Position numbers and translations under genes: made by a program | Origin: Cylindrospermum sp. NIES-4074 | GTDB lineage: Bacteria > Cyanobacteriota > Cyanobacteriia > Cyanobacteriales > Nostocaceae | Direction of reading: 5' to 3' | DNA length: 64,000 nucleotides | Assembly: GCA_003994795.1 (NCBI GenBank) | Contig: AP018269.1 | Coordinates: 6,165,687-6,229,686, forward strand | Shown: piece by piece, positions 62,206-64,000 of the stretch | How positions within the stretch are numbered: the first letter of the stretch is position 1 | Layout: every line of letters begins with the position of its first letter | Notes under the pieces: model-generated | Seen by the model: the letters and a program-made list of their open reading frames with translations, nothing else | Told to the model about the DNA's origin: nothing | Databases searched by the model: none

Positions 62206-63006
62206 TTACGCTAAATCTGGAAGATGAAAATAAGGAACTCGTTCTACAGAAGTTTCCCATGTGCCATTAGGGTAAAGTTTCAATAGACGAAATCCTGGGG
62301 GTTTTTGGTCGATCGCTAAATTTGCACTTGCTGACAGAAATTGAATGCAGGTTGAAGGACTACTCAGGTATTCAACATTGTGACGGGTGTACTGAAATTC
62401 CTGGTGAATGTGACCAAATAAAACCAGCTTAACTTGAGGATGACGGTCGAGAACCGCAAAAAATTCCTCTGAATTTTGTAGGATGCTGACATCCAGCCAT
62501 GCAGAATTGACGAAAATGGGGGGATGATGAAGTGAGACTACAGTAGGTTTATCACCTAACAACTTTAACTCGGAGTCTAGCCAATCTAGGGTCGTAGCTG
62601 AAAGATGACCATGCATACTCCCCACAACTGAAGAATTAAGTAAGATAAAATTCCAACTACCACGAGTAAAAGATTTCCGCCGCGAAAGCATTCCCAGACT
62701 TAAGTTATCATCCATTGCGATCGCGCAATCATGATCTCCAGGTAGCCAATAAGTCGGTATTTTTAGCGGATTTAGTAAAAATTGGAGATTTTCATAAGAT
62801 TCACCTGTCCCATCACCAGACAAATCTCCCGTTAATATCAGTAAATCAAGTTCAGATTGCAATTCCTGTAACCGCTGGATAACTGCCCCAAAAGACTCAG
62901 TGGTAGGTATTCCTAGCAGCTTATGGTTTTCGGCAGCAAACAGATGTATATCTGTTATTTGGGCAATGGATATAGGAGAAGCTTGATTTATATTTGCCGA
63001 AAGCAA
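62206..63006 (-). CDS. Metallophosphoesterase, CpdA/Icc-like
   Basis: A 266-residue protein with the full metal-binding set of calcineurin-type phosphoesterases: DIHLF, LTGDLSGDG, LPGDHDCAI, SLHHPPIF and GHIHQEF. This fits the 3',5'-cAMP phosphodiesterase CpdA/Icc family. The usual GNHD is GDHD here. Cytoplasmic. It could regulate cAMP levels sensed by a Crp-like factor, but that link is only thematic. Confidence 0.88.
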   Translation of the reverse strand: MLSANINQASPISIAQITDIHLFAAENHKLLGIPTTESFGAVIQRLQELQSELDLLILTGDLSGDGTGESYENLQFLLNPLKIPTYWLPGDHDCAIAMDDNLSLGMLSRRKSFTRGSWNFILLNSSVVGSMHGHLSATTLDWLDSELKLLGDKPTVVSLHHPPIFVNSAWLDVSILQNSEEFFAVLDRHPQVKLVLFGHIHQEFQYTRHNVEYLSSPSTCIQFLSASANLAIDQKPPGFRLLKLYPNGTWETSVERVPYFHLPDLA

Positions 63007-63451
63007 TGTTTGCGTCTTAATATCCGATTCTCCTTCCAGGAAAGTAACTTATTTTAACTCAAGTAACAAAATTAGCCTGATAGCAAATCCGCCCTGACAA
63101 AATTTATCAATTTCGCTCTCCACAAAATAGGCAATGTATAATTATGCCTAGCCTTGGCTTAAGTGATAACCGAACTAAAAATCAATATATTATACAAATC
63201 TTTTACCTCCAAGATTTCCATCTATCTTAAGATACAATCTGTCAAATTTGTCTTGTCTTTGAGGGTAATAACTGAAAAAATTGTAAAAATCCGGCTTTAC
63301 CACACAATTACAGTTCAGTGGCTATACAAAAAGTGCGATCGCTTAGTGTGAAAATATGCCATAACCCACCAATTTACTCAAATCTCCAAAAAATCCCTCA
63401 CAAGGGATGCAATTTTGCTAAAATGTTGGTACTATTAGTAATTGTAAGTCT
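63007..63451. other. Intergenic region before tRNA-Cys
   Basis: AT-rich, no repeat or gene recognised. Promoter sequences of the phosphodiesterase gene and tRNA-Cys should lie here. Confidence 0.4.
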
Positions 63452-63522
63452 GGCGGCATAGCCAAGTGGTAAGGCAAGGGTCTGCAAAACCTTCACCCCC
63501 AGTTCAAATCTGGGTGCCGCCT
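63452..63522 (+). tRNA. tRNA-Cys (anticodon GCA)
   Basis: Acceptor arms GGCGGCA (63452-63458) and TGCCGCC (63515-63521), discriminator T, D-loop AAGTGGTAAGG, anticodon arm AGGGT-CTGCAAA-ACCTT with anticodon GCA at 63484-63486, T-arm with GTTCAAATC. No CCA encoded. Confidence 0.97.
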
Positions 63523-63619
63523 TTAAGAAAAACAATAGCCTCATGGCAAAAAATAAAGGGACGGGTGTAATGCTCGTCCCAAATTTTTTGGGGTAAGTTT
63601 GGGTAGTTTAGGGAAAATA

Positions 63620-63748
63620 CAGGACTTACACAACTAGCATGGCTTTGTAGGGTGCGTCAGACTCGATAATTCGGTAACAATCAAGAGATTTTCAGCATCT
63701 GACGCACCCTACAATCTTACATTGAGTGTGATGATCGCGTAAGTCCTA
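63620..63748. mobile_element. MITE of the AGGACTTAC family, 129 bp
   Basis: Ends C-AGGACTTACACAA and GCGTAAGTCCT-A; flanked by the 5-base duplication AAATA (63615-63619 and 63749-63753). Inner arms AGGGTGCGTCAGA and TCTGACGCACCCT match the element at 29812. Inserted downstream of tRNA-Cys. Confidence 0.85.
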
Positions 63749-63813
63749 AAATATTGGGATAAATTTGTAAAGTCAAGGTGTCTACCCCAATAAAAAACTA
63801 TATATTCTCAAAA

Positions 63814-64000
63814 CTATGCAGCTACTAGATTATTTAGCTGCAATTCACACTGTTGAAAGATATAATTAACAGCACCAAAGAGTTTATCTAGTTCCTGAAT
63901 CGTATAAAAAATAATATTTCTAGTAAATACTTCTCCTTCTAGCTTGCCAAATTGCCAGCAATCACCATTAGAAACAATCCCGAAAATAATTACTTTAAAT
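63814..64000 (-). CDS. Hypothetical protein, C-terminal part only
   Basis: Minus-strand reading of 62 residues entering from the right edge: FKVIIFGIVSNGDWQFGKLE, then FTRNIIFYTIQELDKLFGAV and NYIFQQCELQL. The GIVxNGxxWxFGKLxG pattern occurs at the end of some cyanobacterial restriction-nuclease-like hypothetical proteins. The start lies outside the window. Confidence 0.6.
   Translation of the reverse strand, partial: FKVIIFGIVSNGDCWQFGKLEGEVFTRNIIFYTIQELDKLFGAVNYIFQQCELQLNNLVAA

Noticed and set aside
63163-63351. 62-codon frame before tRNA-Cys
   Set aside because: AT-rich Lys/Ile-rich sequence with no family pattern or ribosome site.

Overview
The window is a chromosomal segment of a cyanobacterium, most likely a filamentous nitrogen-fixing type (Nostocales such as Nostoc, Anabaena or Calothrix). 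The evidence is the frequent HIP1 octamer GCGATCGC, a phycobiliprotein lyase (CpcT), a prolycopene isomerase (CrtH), plastid-type genes (Ycf23, Ycf19/YggT, Tab2/Atab2), several Ser/Thr kinases of cyanobacterial architecture, PEP-CTERM sorting, and many short tandem heptamers and hairpin repeats of the kind known from Nostocales. The species was not identified.

Layout. 1-2.7 kb: a partial 23S rRNA pseudouridine synthase, a Uma2-nuclease remnant, a small DUF6887-like gene, and thiC behind a TPP riboswitch. 2.7-9.2 kb: an AT-rich accessory island. A two-gene McrB-like AAA+ / PD-(D/E)XK nuclease restriction cassette sits between two direct copies of a decayed module (DUF5615 toxin fragment, a small gene, then an Rpn/DUF4351-type nuclease gene with a nonsense codon). 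9.3-16.7 kb: mostly housekeeping or conserved cyanobacterial genes (AMIN-beta-lactamase-like protein, crtH, upp, YggT and others). 16.8-20.8 kb: two membrane-anchored STAND-like NTPases, one with a long low-complexity Ala/Val/Gly membrane region, separated by one miniature transposon nested in another. 21-24.3 kb: FetB-like permease, DegT-type aminotransferase, Ycf23. 24.5-28.4 kb: three tandem paralogues of a zinc-ribbon / Ser-Thr kinase / pilin-like protein. Only the first keeps the kinase catalytic core; the other two carry different in-frame internal deletions. A WD40 fragment follows. 28.5-37 kb: peroxiredoxin, a nuclease-like gene hit by a MITE, cysteine desulfurase, a secreted S51 peptidase, GH13 and GT4 glucan enzymes, a methyltransferase. 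37.7-46 kb: lepA, histidine kinase, DUF3386 protein, Nfu scaffold, GH57 enzyme. 46-53 kb: PEP-CTERM protein, two more Ser/Thr kinases (one with WD40 repeats), a Crp-like regulator, a response regulator, and a parDE module whose toxin gene is broken by a repeat element. 53.6-64 kb: a CLC transporter with a Gln at the gating-glutamate position, TldE/PmbA, Tab2-like protein, TPR protein, cpcT, a phosphodiesterase, tRNA-Cys and a partial gene.

Genes that work together: the GH13, GT4 and GH57 enzymes suggest alpha-glucan (glycogen) metabolism. IscS-like desulfurase and Nfu belong to Fe-S assembly. CrtH, CpcT, Ycf23 and Tab2 belong to the photosynthetic apparatus. Four MITEs with AGGACTTAC ends and apparent 5-bp target duplications, one CTCACATC-ended MITE and a 170-bp hairpin repeat show active small-element traffic, and several broke genes. 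The best candidates for something little described are the kinase/pilin array, the paired membrane STAND NTPases, and the direct-repeat-flanked restriction cassette. All functional statements rest on motif recognition by eye; no database search was run.
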